Source: Geodermatophilus obscurus (GTDB taxonomy: Bacteria; Actinomycetota; Actinomycetes; Mycobacteriales; Geodermatophilaceae). From it: a stretch of DNA of 64,000 nt. Positions 51,627 to 59,619 of this stretch are shown piece by piece. The notes below the pieces were generated by a model, which was given only the letters and a program-made list of their open reading frames with translations, was not told the origin of the DNA and made no database searches. Numbering within the stretch: position 1 is the stretch's first letter; each line of letters opens with the position of its first letter. Location: contig NZ_FOWE01000012.1 of NCBI RefSeq assembly GCF_900115395.1, positions 110,596-174,595 on the forward strand, written 5' to 3'. Made by a program: the position numbers and the translations under genes.

Positions 51627-51667
51627 GCAGCGAGGGCCCCTCCCGGACCGGGAGGGGCCCTCGCTGC
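51627..51667. terminator. Bidirectional terminator between pknB and trpG
   Basis: A perfect inverted repeat: 51627-51646 pairs with 51648-51667 (18-20 bp stem, GC-rich, tiny loop). It lies 13 nt after the pknB stop and one base before the stop of the convergent trpG gene, so it can terminate both transcripts. Confidence 0.9.
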
Positions 51668-51668
51668 G

Positions 51669-52316
51669 TCAGACGGCGGCGGTGAGCCGGCGGGCGCCGG
51701 CCGAGGCCGTCTCGACGACGTCGGGGTCGGGCGCCAGGCCGCAGGTGGCCAGCCAGGTGGCGAGCATCCGGTGCCCGCCCTCGGTGAGCACCGACTCGGG
51801 GTGGAACTGCACGCCCTCGACCGGCAGCTCGCGGTGCCGCAGCGCCATGACGATGCCCGACGGCGTGGTGCCGGTGACCTCGAGCTCGGCGGGCACGGTG
51901 TCACGGTCGACGGCCAGCGAGTGGTACCGGGTGGCGGTGAACGGCGAGGGCAGGCCGGCCAGCACGCCGGCGCCGTCGTGCACGACCTCGCTGGTCTTGC
52001 CGTGCAGCAGTTCGGGTGCGCGGACCACCTCGGCGCCGAAGGCCTCGGCGATGGCCTGGTGACCGAGGCAGACGCCGAGCACCGGGGTCCCGGCGTCGGC
52101 GGCCGCCCGCACCATCGGCACGGTCACGCCGGCGTCGGCGGGCGTGCCGGGGCCGGGGGACAGCAGCACCCCGGCGACGTCGAGGTCGGCGAGCTCGTCG
52201 ACGGTGACGGCGTCGTTGCGGCGCACCACGCAGGTGACGCCGAGCTGGCCGAGGTACTGGACCAGGTTGTAGACGAAGCTGTCGAAGTTGTCGACGACGA
52301 GGACCGGGCGGCTCAC
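51669..52316 (-). CDS. trpG: Anthranilate/aminodeoxychorismate synthase glutamine amidotransferase subunit
   Basis: A 215-aa class I glutamine amidotransferase with a GTG start at 52316. It has VVDNFDSFVYNLVQYLGQLG at the N-terminus, LLSPGPGTPADAG, the nucleophile motif GVCLGHQAIAEAFG, TRYHSLAV and the His/Glu pair VEGVQFHPESVLTEGG. It releases ammonia for TrpE or PabB. The family cannot be split into TrpG and PabA from sequence alone; the name follows the M. tuberculosis gene at the same position. Confidence 0.9.
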   Translation of the reverse strand: MSRPVLVVDNFDSFVYNLVQYLGQLGVTCVVRRNDAVTVDELADLDVAGVLLSPGPGTPADAGVTVPMVRAAADAGTPVLGVCLGHQAIAEAFGAEVVRAPELLHGKTSEVVHDGAGVLAGLPSPFTATRYHSLAVDRDTVPAELEVTGTTPSGIVMALRHRELPVEGVQFHPESVLTEGGHRMLATWLATCGLAPDPDVVETASAGARRLTAAV

Positions 52317-52341
52317 GCCCCCTGTCTACACGCGCGCGGGG

Positions 52342-53118
52342 TCAGCCGTCAGCGGCTGTGGCGTAGGCCATGTCCAGCGGGCGGCCGTAGGCCGGGACGA
52401 CGACGTCGGGCCGCTCGCGCACCGCGAAGCCGAGGCCGAAGTCCTCGACCGCCTGCTCGAAGACCGCCACCTGCGGTGACGCGGCGAGCTGGGCCCGGAT
52501 CGCGGCCGGGTCGCCGATGGCGGTGACGACGAACGGCGGCGAGTACGTGCGGCCCTGCAGCAGCAGCACGTTGCCCACGCAGCGGACCGCGCTGGTGGCG
52601 ATCAGCCGCTGGTCCATGATGGCGACGCCGTCGGCACCGGCGGCCCACACGGCGTTCACCACGGCCTGCACGTCGGACTGGTGGATGACGACGTCGTCCG
52701 GCCGCGCCCCCACCGGGAGGCTGCCGTCGGGCCGGCGTGGGGCGTCGTCCAGGGTGATCTCCACGCCGCGGCCGCGCAGCCCGACCAGGCCCGCGGACAC
52801 CTCACCGCGCTGCCCCGCGGTCTGCGCGGCGGCGACGGCGCCGTCGCGGGTGGCGGCCTGGTCGGTGAGCGCCTGCGCCTGCTCCTGGAGGTCCTCCAGC
52901 TGCGCCTCCAGGGCCGCGTTCACCTCGGTGCGCTCGGCGATGAGCCCCGACAGCTCGGTGACGTCACCGGCGCGCAGGTCCGACCCCTGCGCGGTCTGGC
53001 CGGAGGTGGCGAACAGCAGCCCCGCGGCGAGCGCCACCACCGGCACCAGCGCGCCCCACGCCGTCCGCCGGCCGGGGGACGTGCCCGGGGCCGGAGCGGG
53101 GGGCTCGGGGGCCGTCAC
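52342..53118 (-). CDS. DUF881 membrane protein
   Basis: A 258-aa protein with a GTG start at 53118 and AGGAG six bases upstream. A Pro-rich start is followed by one helix ([20 protein letters not shown]), a coiled-coil-like region ([34 protein letters not shown]) and the DUF881 domain ([58 protein letters not shown]). DUF881 proteins are conserved beside crgA and trpG in actinobacteria and resemble division-associated SpoIIQ-like membrane proteins; the biochemical role is unknown. Confidence 0.88.
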   Translation of the reverse strand: MTAPEPPAPAPGTSPGRRTAWGALVPVVALAAGLLFATSGQTAQGSDLRAGDVTELSGLIAERTEVNAALEAQLEDLQEQAQALTDQAATRDGAVAAAQTAGQRGEVSAGLVGLRGRGVEITLDDAPRRPDGSLPVGARPDDVVIHQSDVQAVVNAVWAAGADGVAIMDQRLIATSAVRCVGNVLLLQGRTYSPPFVVTAIGDPAAIRAQLAASPQVAVFEQAVEDFGLGFAVRERPDVVVPAYGRPLDMAYATAADG

Positions 53119-53186
53119 GGGAGCTCCTGGAGGGACGCGAGGGGGGACGCGACGGTCGGCGGGGCCGCGGCCGTCCCCCCGGAGCT

Positions 53187-53192
53187 TAGGCT
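53187..53192 (+). promoter_or_regulatory. Candidate -10 of crgA
   Basis: TAGGCT within GAGCTTAGGCTGGG, 64 nt upstream of the crgA start in the gap divergent from the DUF881 gene. It is identical to the pknB candidate -10. Confidence 0.4.
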
Positions 53193-53256
53193 GGGCAGCG
53201 ATCGTGCCGGTCGCGACGGACCGGCACCCGAGGAGAGTCAGCAGGAGTCGGTTCCG

Positions 53257-53532
53257 GTGCCCAAGTCGAAGGTCCGCAAGAAGTCGGTCTACACGCCGCC
53301 CGAGGGTGTGCTGCAGTCCCGCACGGCGGCCGCCGCCCGCGCCGCGCAGCCCAGCCCCCGCTGGTACGCCCCGCTCATGGTCACGCTCATGCTGCTGGGC
53401 CTGCTGTGGATCGTCGTCTACTACGTGGCCGGCGACCGCATCCCGTTCATGGTCTCGCTCAACGCGTGGAACTTCGCCATCGGCTTCGGCCTCATGGTGG
53501 TCGGCCTGGTCATGTCGATGCGCTGGCGCTGA
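53257..53532 (+). CDS. crgA: CrgA, cell-division inhibitor/septum protein
   Basis: A 91-aa protein with a GTG start at 53257 ([17 protein letters not shown]) and AGGAG upstream. The basic N-terminus with KSKVRKK-VYTPP is the CrgA signature, followed by two membrane helices ([23 protein letters not shown] and [18 protein letters not shown]). CrgA recruits FtsZ-, FtsI- and CwsA-type proteins to the septum in mycobacteria and inhibits FtsZ ring formation in Streptomyces. It is followed by a strong terminator. Confidence 0.95.
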   Translation: MPKSKVRKKSVYTPPEGVLQSRTAAAARAAQPSPRWYAPLMVTLMLLGLLWIVVYYVAGDRIPFMVSLNAWNFAIGFGLMVVGLVMSMRWR

Positions 53533-53552
53533 CGCCGGACCGCTCCGTCCGC

Positions 53553-53591
53553 CACGAGACCCCCGTCCCCTCCCGGGACGGGGGTCTCGTG
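53553..53591 (+). terminator. Strong hairpin terminator after crgA
   Basis: A 17-bp perfect stem (53553-53569 with 53575-53591) and a 5-nt loop, 20 nt after the crgA stop. Confidence 0.92.
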
Positions 53592-53636
53592 CGTTCCGGG
53601 TCCTTACACCAGGGGGCCGGCAGTGCCCGTGCCGGG

Positions 53637-53985
53637 GTGTCCACCGCTGTGCACAGGCCCGCGGGGGGTCCACAGGTCGACATGACGTCCCGCCCCCAGG
53701 GTTGTCCACGACATGTGGAGAACGGGTGTTCGAGTGCACCGCGCTGACCTGCGGGGACGTCAGCAGTGAGGCGCGTGGGACACGCAGGACGGCCGCGTAA
53801 CTACAGAGCTGTGCTTTGTCCCCAGCTGTGTACCCACCTGTGGACGTGTCGACATGGCACCCCTCCCCCGGCCGTCACCCACAGCAAGCAGAGGCTTGCG
53901 CACAGACGCTCGACACGCGGGCCGAGCAGGGCGGATGCCCGCCGCCGACGGTTGTCCCCAGGGCCTCGAGCCTGTGGACGGAGGT
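53637..53985. other. Non-coding cluster of DnaA-box-like nonamers
   Basis: The 430 nt between the crgA terminator and the next gene have no credible ORF but are dense in sequences close to the actinobacterial DnaA box TTGTCCACA. One-mismatch sites: TTGTCCACG (53702), TTCTCCACA on the minus strand (53714-53722), TTGTCCCCA (53816) and TTGTCCCCA (53952). Weaker sites: ACGTCCACA (53839-53847, minus), CCGTCCACA (53973-53981, minus), GGGTCCACA (53666) and GTGTCCACC (53637). Three forward/reverse pairs start 12, 23 and 21 nt apart. dnaA and dnaN are not in the window, so this is not proven to be the origin. Confidence 0.5.
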
Positions 53986-54023
53986 CCCCGGCGACGTGTG
54001 CACCGATCGGGCAGGGTGGGGAC

Positions 54024-54431
54024 GTGCAGTGGTCGGCGCGGACGGCGGAGACGACGGTCCTGGGCACGGGCGGCGTGCTCCTGGCACTGGCCGCGCTGAC
54101 CCTCGACGCCGCCGGCGCCGTGCTCGTCGGAGCCGCCGGCGGGCTGCTGCTCGGGCTGGCGCTGCGCGACGTCGTCCTGCGGCCGCGGCTGGCGGCCGAT
54201 CCCGGCGGCGTCGTCGTCCGGACGCTGACCGGGCGCACCCGCCTGCCCTGGTCCGGCCTGCGGGTGCGGCTGCGGACCACCAGCCGCCTCGGGGTGCGCT
54301 CGCGGCTGCTGGAGCTCGACACCGCCGCCGGCCCCGACGACGACGGCACGCTGGTGCTGCTCGGCCGCCGCGACCTGGGGACCGACCCGGCCGCCGTCGC
54401 ACAGGCGCTGGAGGCGCTGCGCCCGGGATGA
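54024..54431 (+). CDS. PH-domain membrane protein (Rv0010c-like)
   Basis: A 135-aa protein with a GTG start at 54024 and GGGTGGGG upstream. Two N-terminal helices (TTVLGTGGVLLALAALTLDAAGAVLVGAAGGLLLGLALRDVVL) are followed by a small bacterial PH-type domain (ADPGGVVVRTLTGRTRLPWSGLRVRLRTTSRLG and LLELDTA). The position between crgA and ppiA matches M. tuberculosis Rv0010c, also a small PH-type membrane protein of unknown function. It converges with a 3-nt gap on the rhomboid gene. Confidence 0.8.
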   Translation: MQWSARTAETTVLGTGGVLLALAALTLDAAGAVLVGAAGGLLLGLALRDVVLRPRLAADPGGVVVRTLTGRTRLPWSGLRVRLRTTSRLGVRSRLLELDTAAGPDDDGTLVLLGRRDLGTDPAAVAQALEALRPG

Positions 54432-54434
54432 CGA

Positions 54435-55301
54435 CTAGGAGCCGAGGACGGTCAGGGGCACGGGGACGGCGAGGGCCAGCGTGAGGAGCACCACCCCGAG
54501 CACGGCCAGGCCCGCGGCCTGCAGCCCGGTGCGGCGCCGGGCCAGCACGACGACACCGGTGGCGAGGACCCCGGCCACCAGGCCGCCGAGGTGGCCCAGC
54601 AGCGAGACGCCGGGCAGGAAGCTGATGACCACGTTGATGGCCAGCAGGGCGAGCAGGCCGCGCAGGTCCTGCCGGGCGACCAGCATGAGCACGCCGAGGG
54701 CGCCCAGCAGCCCGTAGATGGCCGCGGAGGCCCCGGCGACGGGCCGGCCGGGCTCACCGAGGAGCTGGATGGCCACCGAGCCGCCCAGGGCCGAGAGCAG
54801 GTAGACGGCGAGGTAGCGCCACCAGCCCAGCCGCGACTCGATCTCGGGGCCGAACAGCAGCAGGCTGAGCATGTTGAGCAGCAGGTGCGTGAGCCCGATG
54901 TGCAGGAACGCGCCGGTGATCAGCCGCCACTGCTCGTCGGCCAGGCTGACGAGGACCGGGACCTGCGAGAACCGGACGAACACCGGCGACCGGTAGTTGT
55001 CCAGCGGGTTCTCGCCCACCGACACCGCCGAGACCGCGGTGACGACGAAGACGAGCACGTTGACCGCCACCAGCGTGGTGGTGACCGGCCCGAACCGCCG
55101 GCGCGCGGCACCCCACTGCGAGGCGCGGCGCGGCCGGCGCACCGCCGCGTTGCCCGCGCGGACGTCGTCGGGGCACTGGAAGCCCACCGAGGCCGGCGTC
55201 ATGCACTCCGGGCAGATCGGCCGGTCGCAGCGCGTGCAGCGGACGCCGGTGGGCCGGTCGGGGTGCCGGTAGCAGGTGGTCGGCGGGGGCGCCGACGGCA
55301 C
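54435..55301 (-). CDS. Rhomboid-family intramembrane serine protease with zinc-ribbon N-terminus
   Basis: A 288-aa protein. The GTG at 55301 (VPSAPPPTTCYRHPD) is the only start codon in frame after the ppiA stop. The N-terminus holds a B-box-type zinc motif (CYRHPDRPTGVRCTRCDRPICPECM), then six to seven helices with the rhomboid elements HLLLNMLSLLLFGPEIE (the Asn/His region), VAGASAAIYGLLGALG (catalytic Ser of GxSx) and LGHLGGLVAGVLA (catalytic His). It cleaves transmembrane substrates, none of which is known here. It follows ppiA by 35 nt. Confidence 0.9.
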   Translation of the reverse strand: MPSAPPPTTCYRHPDRPTGVRCTRCDRPICPECMTPASVGFQCPDDVRAGNAAVRRPRRASQWGAARRRFGPVTTTLVAVNVLVFVVTAVSAVSVGENPLDNYRSPVFVRFSQVPVLVSLADEQWRLITGAFLHIGLTHLLLNMLSLLLFGPEIESRLGWWRYLAVYLLSALGGSVAIQLLGEPGRPVAGASAAIYGLLGALGVLMLVARQDLRGLLALLAINVVISFLPGVSLLGHLGGLVAGVLATGVVVLARRRTGLQAAGLAVLGVVLLTLALAVPVPLTVLGS

Positions 55302-55336
55302 GGCGCCGCCGGCACCCCCGTCGGGTGGGGAGCTGG

Positions 55337-55873
55337 TCAGCTGCGCTGCACCTCGACCGACTCGATCACGACGTCCTCGACCGGCTTGTCGCCGCGACCG
55401 GTGCGCACCGCGGCGATCCGGTCGACGACCTCGCGGCCGGCCTGGTCGGCCACCTCGCCGAAGATCGTGTGCTTGCGGTTGAGGTGCGGCGTCGGGCCGA
55501 CGGTGATGAAGAACTGCGAGCCGTTGGTGCCGGGGCCGGCGTTGGCCATCGCGAGCAGGTAGGGCCGGTCGAACTGCAGCTCGGGGTGGAACTCGTCGCC
55601 GAACTGGTAGCCGGGGCCGCCGAAGCCCTGACCCAGCGGGTCGCCGCCCTGGATCATGAAGCCGCTGATGATCCGGTGGAAGATCGTCCCGTCGTACAGC
55701 GGGTCGGTCGTCTTCGCGCGGGTGGCCGGGTGCGTCCACTCGCGGCGGCCCTCGGCCAGGTCGGCGAAGTTGGCGACCGTCTTGGGCGCGTGGTCGGGGA
55801 ACAGGTCCACGGTGATGTCGCCGTGGTTGGTGTGCAGCACCGCGCGGCGGGCGGGCGAGGTCGATTCGGTCAC
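55337..55873 (-). CDS. ppiA: Cyclophilin-type peptidyl-prolyl isomerase
   Basis: A 178-aa cytoplasmic cyclophilin with a GTG start at 55873. It shows HTNHGDITVDLFPDHAPKTVANFADLAEG, the active-site Arg region YDGTIFHRIISGFMIQGGDPLGQGFGGPGY, LLAMANAGPGTNGSQFFITVGPTPHLNRKHTIFGEV and a late RTGRGDKPVEDVVIESVEV. There is no signal peptide. It catalyses cis-trans isomerisation of proline bonds. Its position between the tRNA-Ala attachment scar and the PH-domain gene matches ppiA (Rv0009) of M. tuberculosis, although two or three extra genes intervene before the tRNA. Confidence 0.94.
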   Translation of the reverse strand: MTESTSPARRAVLHTNHGDITVDLFPDHAPKTVANFADLAEGRREWTHPATRAKTTDPLYDGTIFHRIISGFMIQGGDPLGQGFGGPGYQFGDEFHPELQFDRPYLLAMANAGPGTNGSQFFITVGPTPHLNRKHTIFGEVADQAGREVVDRIAAVRTGRGDKPVEDVVIESVEVQRS

Positions 55874-55952
55874 GCCCCCACTCTCCCACCCCCGCCTGGA
55901 CCGGTCCGGGGCCGAGGGGCTCCGGACCGTCCGGTGCAGGGAGGACGGCGGG

Positions 55953-57008
55953 TCAGGGCCGCACCTCGAGGACCAGGTTGAACGGTGTCTCCGCAGCCCG
56001 GCGGACGCGGCTGAAGCCGGCCTCGTGCAGCAGGTCGGTGAGGCGGGCCTCCCCTGCCTGGGCGCCGAGAGCGGTGCGCGGTTCCTCCGTCATGGAGTGG
56101 GCGACGCAGATGGCCGTGGAGGCCGTGTAGTACAGCCGGCCCACCGGACCGAGGTTGTCCTCGAGCCGGTCACCGGCGTAGGGCTCGACGAGCATAAAGG
56201 TGCCGTCCGGGGCGAGCACGTCCCGGATGTGCCGCGCGGCGCCCAGCGGGTCGGGCATGTCGTGCAGGGCGTCGAAGACGGTCACCAGGTCGTAGTCGCG
56301 GCCGGGGAAGTCCGCCGCGGAGGCCACCTCGAACGAGACCCGGTCCGTCAGCCCGGCGTCGCCGGCCCGCTTGCCCGCCTGCTCGATCGACGCCCGGTGG
56401 TAGTCGAAGCCGACGACCTGCGCGGCCCGGTAGGACTGGGCCATCAGGAGGCTGGAGGAGCCGTGCCCGCAGCCGACGTCGGCGATCCGGCCCCCGCCGG
56501 CCAGCCGCTCCTCCACGCCCTCCAGGGCGGGGATCCACGACGAGGCGATGTTCATGGCGTAGCCCGGGCGGAAGAAGCGCTCGGTCCCCTCGAACAGGGT
56601 CGGGTCGTGCCGGTGCCACGCGAAGCCCTCCCCCGTGCGGATCGCCTCCGTGATCGGTCCCGCGTTCATCGCCAACGCCACCGGCAGGTGGAACGCGGCG
56701 GCGGCCTGCAGTCCCTCGGGCGCGGCGAGGAGGAAGGCCTGCTCCTCGGTGAGTGAGAAGCGTTCGGTCTCCGGGTCGTAGGTGACGTATCCCCCTGCGG
56801 CCTGTCCGGACAACCACTCGCGGACGTGGCGCTCGTCGGCGCCGGCGTGCCGAGCGACCTCCGCCGCTGTGGCGGGCATGGTGGCGGCGAGCGCCTGGTA
56901 CAGGCCCAGCCGGTCCCCGATGACTGCGTTGACGGCGTGGAAGCCGGCACCGACATCGGTGACGAAGCGGCCGAGCAGGGCGTCGAGTCGATCCTGGTCG
57001 ATGGCCAT
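55953..57008 (-). CDS. Class I SAM-dependent methyltransferase (Rv2258c-like)
   Basis: A 351-aa protein, ATG at 57008 with a GGGGG-type ribosome site. An N-terminal winged-helix dimerisation domain (LGLYQALAATMPATAAEVARHAGADERHVREWLSGQAAGGYVTYDPETERFSLT) precedes a Rossmann methyltransferase core: GRIADVGCGHGSSSLLMAQSY (SAM loop), VVGFDYHRASIEQA, YDLVTVFDALHDMPDPLGAARHI. The architecture is that of O-methyltransferase-like proteins such as M. tuberculosis Rv2258c, whose substrate is unknown. It stands alone on the minus strand. Confidence 0.87.
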   Translation of the reverse strand: MAIDQDRLDALLGRFVTDVGAGFHAVNAVIGDRLGLYQALAATMPATAAEVARHAGADERHVREWLSGQAAGGYVTYDPETERFSLTEEQAFLLAAPEGLQAAAAFHLPVALAMNAGPITEAIRTGEGFAWHRHDPTLFEGTERFFRPGYAMNIASSWIPALEGVEERLAGGGRIADVGCGHGSSSLLMAQSYRAAQVVGFDYHRASIEQAGKRAGDAGLTDRVSFEVASAADFPGRDYDLVTVFDALHDMPDPLGAARHIRDVLAPDGTFMLVEPYAGDRLEDNLGPVGRLYYTASTAICVAHSMTEEPRTALGAQAGEARLTDLLHEAGFSRVRRAAETPFNLVLEVRP

Positions 57009-57229
57009 GCCATCCCCCTGGTCGTGTGTCACGGGTGCTGCGGGGCCCGTGCGGAGGACGAGCCGGGCGGGCGCGGGCTGCGAGGTCCGACGACGACACC
57101 GCGCGCCGGTCGGGGTGACCATCTCCCGGTCACCCGGCGATCGCCTGTCGCTGAGCAGGCGCCCGGGACTCTCGTGTCCGGGACCCGCCCGGGTCAAGAG
57201 AGACGGGTCCGCCTCGGGAGGAGATGTCC

Positions 57230-58486
57230 TCAACCCCCGAGCGCGGGGCCCGGCTCGCGCTTCCTCGTCGTCGCCGGGTTGCTGCGATCGGCCAGCCGGC
57301 AGGCTCCCGCGACGGCCGCCAGACCGGCCACGACCCACCACCGGGAGGCGACGGCCGCTGCCTCCACCCCGGCCAGCGGGTCGGCGAGCAGGCCGAGGCG
57401 GTCCAGGCCCCACCCCAGGGCGGCGGCCAGGGCCATGACGGCGCCGGTGACGCGCACCGCCGGGTACCAGCGGGTCCCGGAGGCCAGGTACAGCGAGGGG
57501 AACAGCAGCGCCACGGTGAGCAGCTGGGCCAGCTCGACGCCGACGTTGAACGCGAGCAGCGACACCAGCGACGCCGACCCGTCGACGCCGAGGTCGGTGA
57601 GGATGCCGGCGAAGGCGAGGCCGTGCACCAGGCCGAACCCGCCGGCGATCGCGAGCTCCCCGCGGCGCGCCAGCGGCCGCAGCGCGTGCACCGCCGCGAC
57701 GCCCACCGACACGGCGATGAGCACCTCCACCGGCGCGCTCGGCAGGGAGACCCGGCCCAGCGCCGCGGCCAGCAGCGTCAGCGAGTGCCCGACGGTGAAC
57801 GCCGTGACGACGCCGAGCACCCGGCGCAGCGTGGCGACCGCGCCGTCGTCCCGCCGTCGCCACCGGCCGGCGACGACGGCCAGCGGCGCGACCAGCAGCA
57901 GCGTGACGAGGAACAGCAGGTGGTCGGCGCCCTGCAGCACGTGGGTGAGGCCGTGGCCGACCATGTCGAGGACGCCGGTCCCGGTCGCCCCGCCGACCTG
58001 AAGGCCGTCGTCGGCGGCGGTGAGGACGCCGGCGGTGGAGACGTCCCCGGCGGCGTCGGTGAGGACGACGACCACCTCGTGCGTCGGGTCGGCCTCGATG
58101 ACGCCGTCGTAGGTGAGCGTGAAGGCCGACGGGTCCGCGCCGCCGGTGTCGAGGGCGACGTCGGCGCTGAGGGAGGTGATGCCCTCGACCGACTCGACCA
58201 CCGGGTCGGACCACGTCTCGGCCCATGTCGTCCCGTCCGGGCCGGTGACGGTGAGGTGCTCGTCGAGGTAGGCCGCCACCGCGTCGGGGTCGGCGGTGCC
58301 CAGCGCCTCCTCGACGGTCTCCAGGGCGACGCTCACGGTGGCGTCCACCCCGTCCTCGCCGACCCGCACCGACAGCGTGCTGCTCCCGAGGCCGTGCGCG
58401 TCCGCGGCCGAGGGGGTCAGGAGGACGAGGCCGCCGGCCAGGGCGGAGCCGGTGGCGAGCGTGCGGCGGCGGAGGAGGGAGGCCAT
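57230..58486 (-). CDS. HupE/UreJ-type membrane protein (putative Ni/Co transport)
   Basis: A 418-aa protein with an ATG start at 58486. Signal peptide RRRTLATGSALAGGLVLLTPSAADAHG, then about 140 residues outside the membrane that are Asp/Thr/Val-rich. Then come six to seven helices carrying HupE-like His motifs: GHGLTHVLQGADHLLFLVTLLLV, AFTVGHSLTLLAAALG, FGLVHGLAFAGILTDLG and AFNVGVELAQLLTV. HupE/UreJ_2 proteins transport nickel or cobalt, but many actinobacterial members are untested and no Ni enzyme genes are near. It is divergent from the lipoprotein gene. Confidence 0.85.
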   Translation of the reverse strand: MASLLRRRTLATGSALAGGLVLLTPSAADAHGLGSSTLSVRVGEDGVDATVSVALETVEEALGTADPDAVAAYLDEHLTVTGPDGTTWAETWSDPVVESVEGITSLSADVALDTGGADPSAFTLTYDGVIEADPTHEVVVVLTDAAGDVSTAGVLTAADDGLQVGGATGTGVLDMVGHGLTHVLQGADHLLFLVTLLLVAPLAVVAGRWRRRDDGAVATLRRVLGVVTAFTVGHSLTLLAAALGRVSLPSAPVEVLIAVSVGVAAVHALRPLARRGELAIAGGFGLVHGLAFAGILTDLGVDGSASLVSLLAFNVGVELAQLLTVALLFPSLYLASGTRWYPAVRVTGAVMALAAALGWGLDRLGLLADPLAGVEAAAVASRWWVVAGLAAVAGACRLADRSNPATTRKREPGPALGG

Positions 58487-58552
58487 GGCCGCCGACCGTG
58501 CCGACCGTTCCTGGGGGTCCGCTGGACGCCGACTGGGAGGACGTTACCGACG

Positions 58553-58570
58553 GTGAGATACCTGTCTCAC
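58553..58570. promoter_or_regulatory. Inverted repeat in the HupE/lipoprotein divergent promoter
   Basis: GTGAGA-TACCTG-TCTCAC, perfect 6-bp arms around a 6-bp spacer, 66 nt upstream of the HupE-like start and 93 nt upstream of the lipoprotein start. It is a typical size for a dimeric repressor site. No regulator gene is adjacent. Confidence 0.5.
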
Positions 58571-58663
58571 AGAGTACGTACAGGCGCTACCCAGCGCCGG
58601 CGGAGACCGCCCGCCCACCGTGGTGCCCGACCGACTCACCCCGAGCCACGAGACGAGCCCACG

Positions 58664-59239
58664 ATGCAGCTCCGCAGAACCCTCGCCACCGTCCTCCTCG
58701 CCGCCGTCGTCCCCGTCGCGGCGGCCTGCGGCACGACCGCCGAGGCGGCCTCCACCACGACCAGCAGCACGAGCAGCACGAGCGACAGCTCCGTCGCCGA
58801 CACCGGTCCCTCCGGCGGGCGGGGCGGGCAGGGCGGCCCGGGAGGCGTCGACGTTTCCTCCGTCACCACCGAGGAGCAGCTGGTCGAGCTGGTCCAGGAG
58901 GCCTACGGCGACGGCGGCCTGGACCTGCACCGCGGCCACCAGCCGGTGCAGGACGTCCTGGACGAGGTGCTGGGCATCAGCCACGACGAGCTGCACGTCC
59001 GCATGGACGCCGGGCAGAACCTCGCCGCCGTCGCCGAGGACCTCGGCATCGACCCGCAGGAGCTCGTCGACGCCATGGTCGAGTCCTGGAGCCCGGCGAT
59101 CGACACCGTGCTCGCCTCCGGCGCGATCACCGAGGCGGAGGCCGAGCAGTACCGGGCGGCGCTGGAGGAGGCGTTCGAGTTCCGCGTCACCTGGGACGGC
59201 GAGGAGGAGATGCCCACGTTCTCCGGCCCCGAGGCCTGA
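58664..59239 (+). CDS. Putative lipoprotein
   Basis: A 191-aa protein with an ATG start at 58664. The signal peptide RRTLATVLLAAVVPVAAAC has a lipobox-like AAAC, so Cys at about position 22 would be lipidated. A Ser/Thr-rich and Gly-rich linker follows (STTTSSTSSTSDSSVAD, GGRGGQGGPGG), then an acidic helical region with two similar stretches (EVLGISHDELHVRMDAGQNLAAVAEDLGID and DPQELVDAMVESWSPAIDTVLASGAITEAEAEQY). The latter resembles repeat units found in small actinobacterial surface proteins. Function unknown. Confidence 0.75.
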   Translation: MQLRRTLATVLLAAVVPVAAACGTTAEAASTTTSSTSSTSDSSVADTGPSGGRGGQGGPGGVDVSSVTTEEQLVELVQEAYGDGGLDLHRGHQPVQDVLDEVLGISHDELHVRMDAGQNLAAVAEDLGIDPQELVDAMVESWSPAIDTVLASGAITEAEAEQYRAALEEAFEFRVTWDGEEEMPTFSGPEA

Positions 59240-59317
59240 CCCGCGCGGCACCCGCGGCGCGACGGCCGGCGCCCCGGGACTCCGGGCGCCGGCCGTCCGC
59301 GGCGGTCGACCGGGACG

Positions 59318-59364
59318 TGGAGACGAGGGGAATCGAACCCCTAACCCCCGCCTTGCAAAGGCGA
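59318..59364 (-). other. Truncated tRNA-Ala(TGC) 3' half, attachment-site scar
   Basis: Read on the minus strand, the 47 nt contain the anticodon arm (TCGCC-TTTGCAA-GGCGG, anticodon TGC), the variable loop GGGTT, the T arm AGGGG-TTCGATT-CCCCT and the acceptor strand CGTCTCC with discriminator A. The D arm and the 5' acceptor strand are absent; the sequence before it (CCAAACCACCCTGCGA) is unrelated. Integrases recombine at this part of tRNA genes, leaving an intact tRNA at one junction and a 3' half at the other. Chromosomal genes (ppiA side) lie to the left, so the island lies to the right. Confidence 0.8.
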
Positions 59365-59466
59365 TCGCAGGGTGGTTTGGCCCGGTGGGCTGTCACCGAA
59401 AGCGGACCTTGAGCTGCAGAGATGCTGTTGACTGGTGCTGGGCGTTCTGTGCCCTTCCGACCGTTC

Positions 59467-59485
59467 TGCGGACTCTTTGCGGACT
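59467..59485. repeat. Direct repeat TGCGGACT x2, 11-bp period
   Basis: TGCGGACT at 59467-59474 and 59478-59485, one helical turn apart, about 100 bp inside the island from the tRNA scar. Short direct repeats next to an att core are typical arm-type binding sites of tyrosine integrases; no integrase gene is visible in the window. Confidence 0.5.
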
Positions 59486-59619
59486 GGCCAGGCCCTTACA
59501 CCTGTCCCTGAGACCGTCGCGAGATACCCGCCGTTCCCACTCGAGATGCTCCGGCGATCGATGTCCTTCCTCAGCGGTACGAGCGGACGCTCGCGTCAGG
59601 ACGGCAAAGGGGTCCGCGG

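Noticed and set aside
53637..53985. Calling the DnaA-box cluster the chromosomal oriC
   Set aside because: dnaA and dnaN are not in the window, the boxes are mostly imperfect and no AT-rich unwinding element is visible.
59318..59364. An intact tRNA-Ala gene
   Set aside because: Only the anticodon arm, T arm and 3' acceptor strand are present; no D arm or 5' acceptor strand can be found in the adjoining minus-strand sequence.
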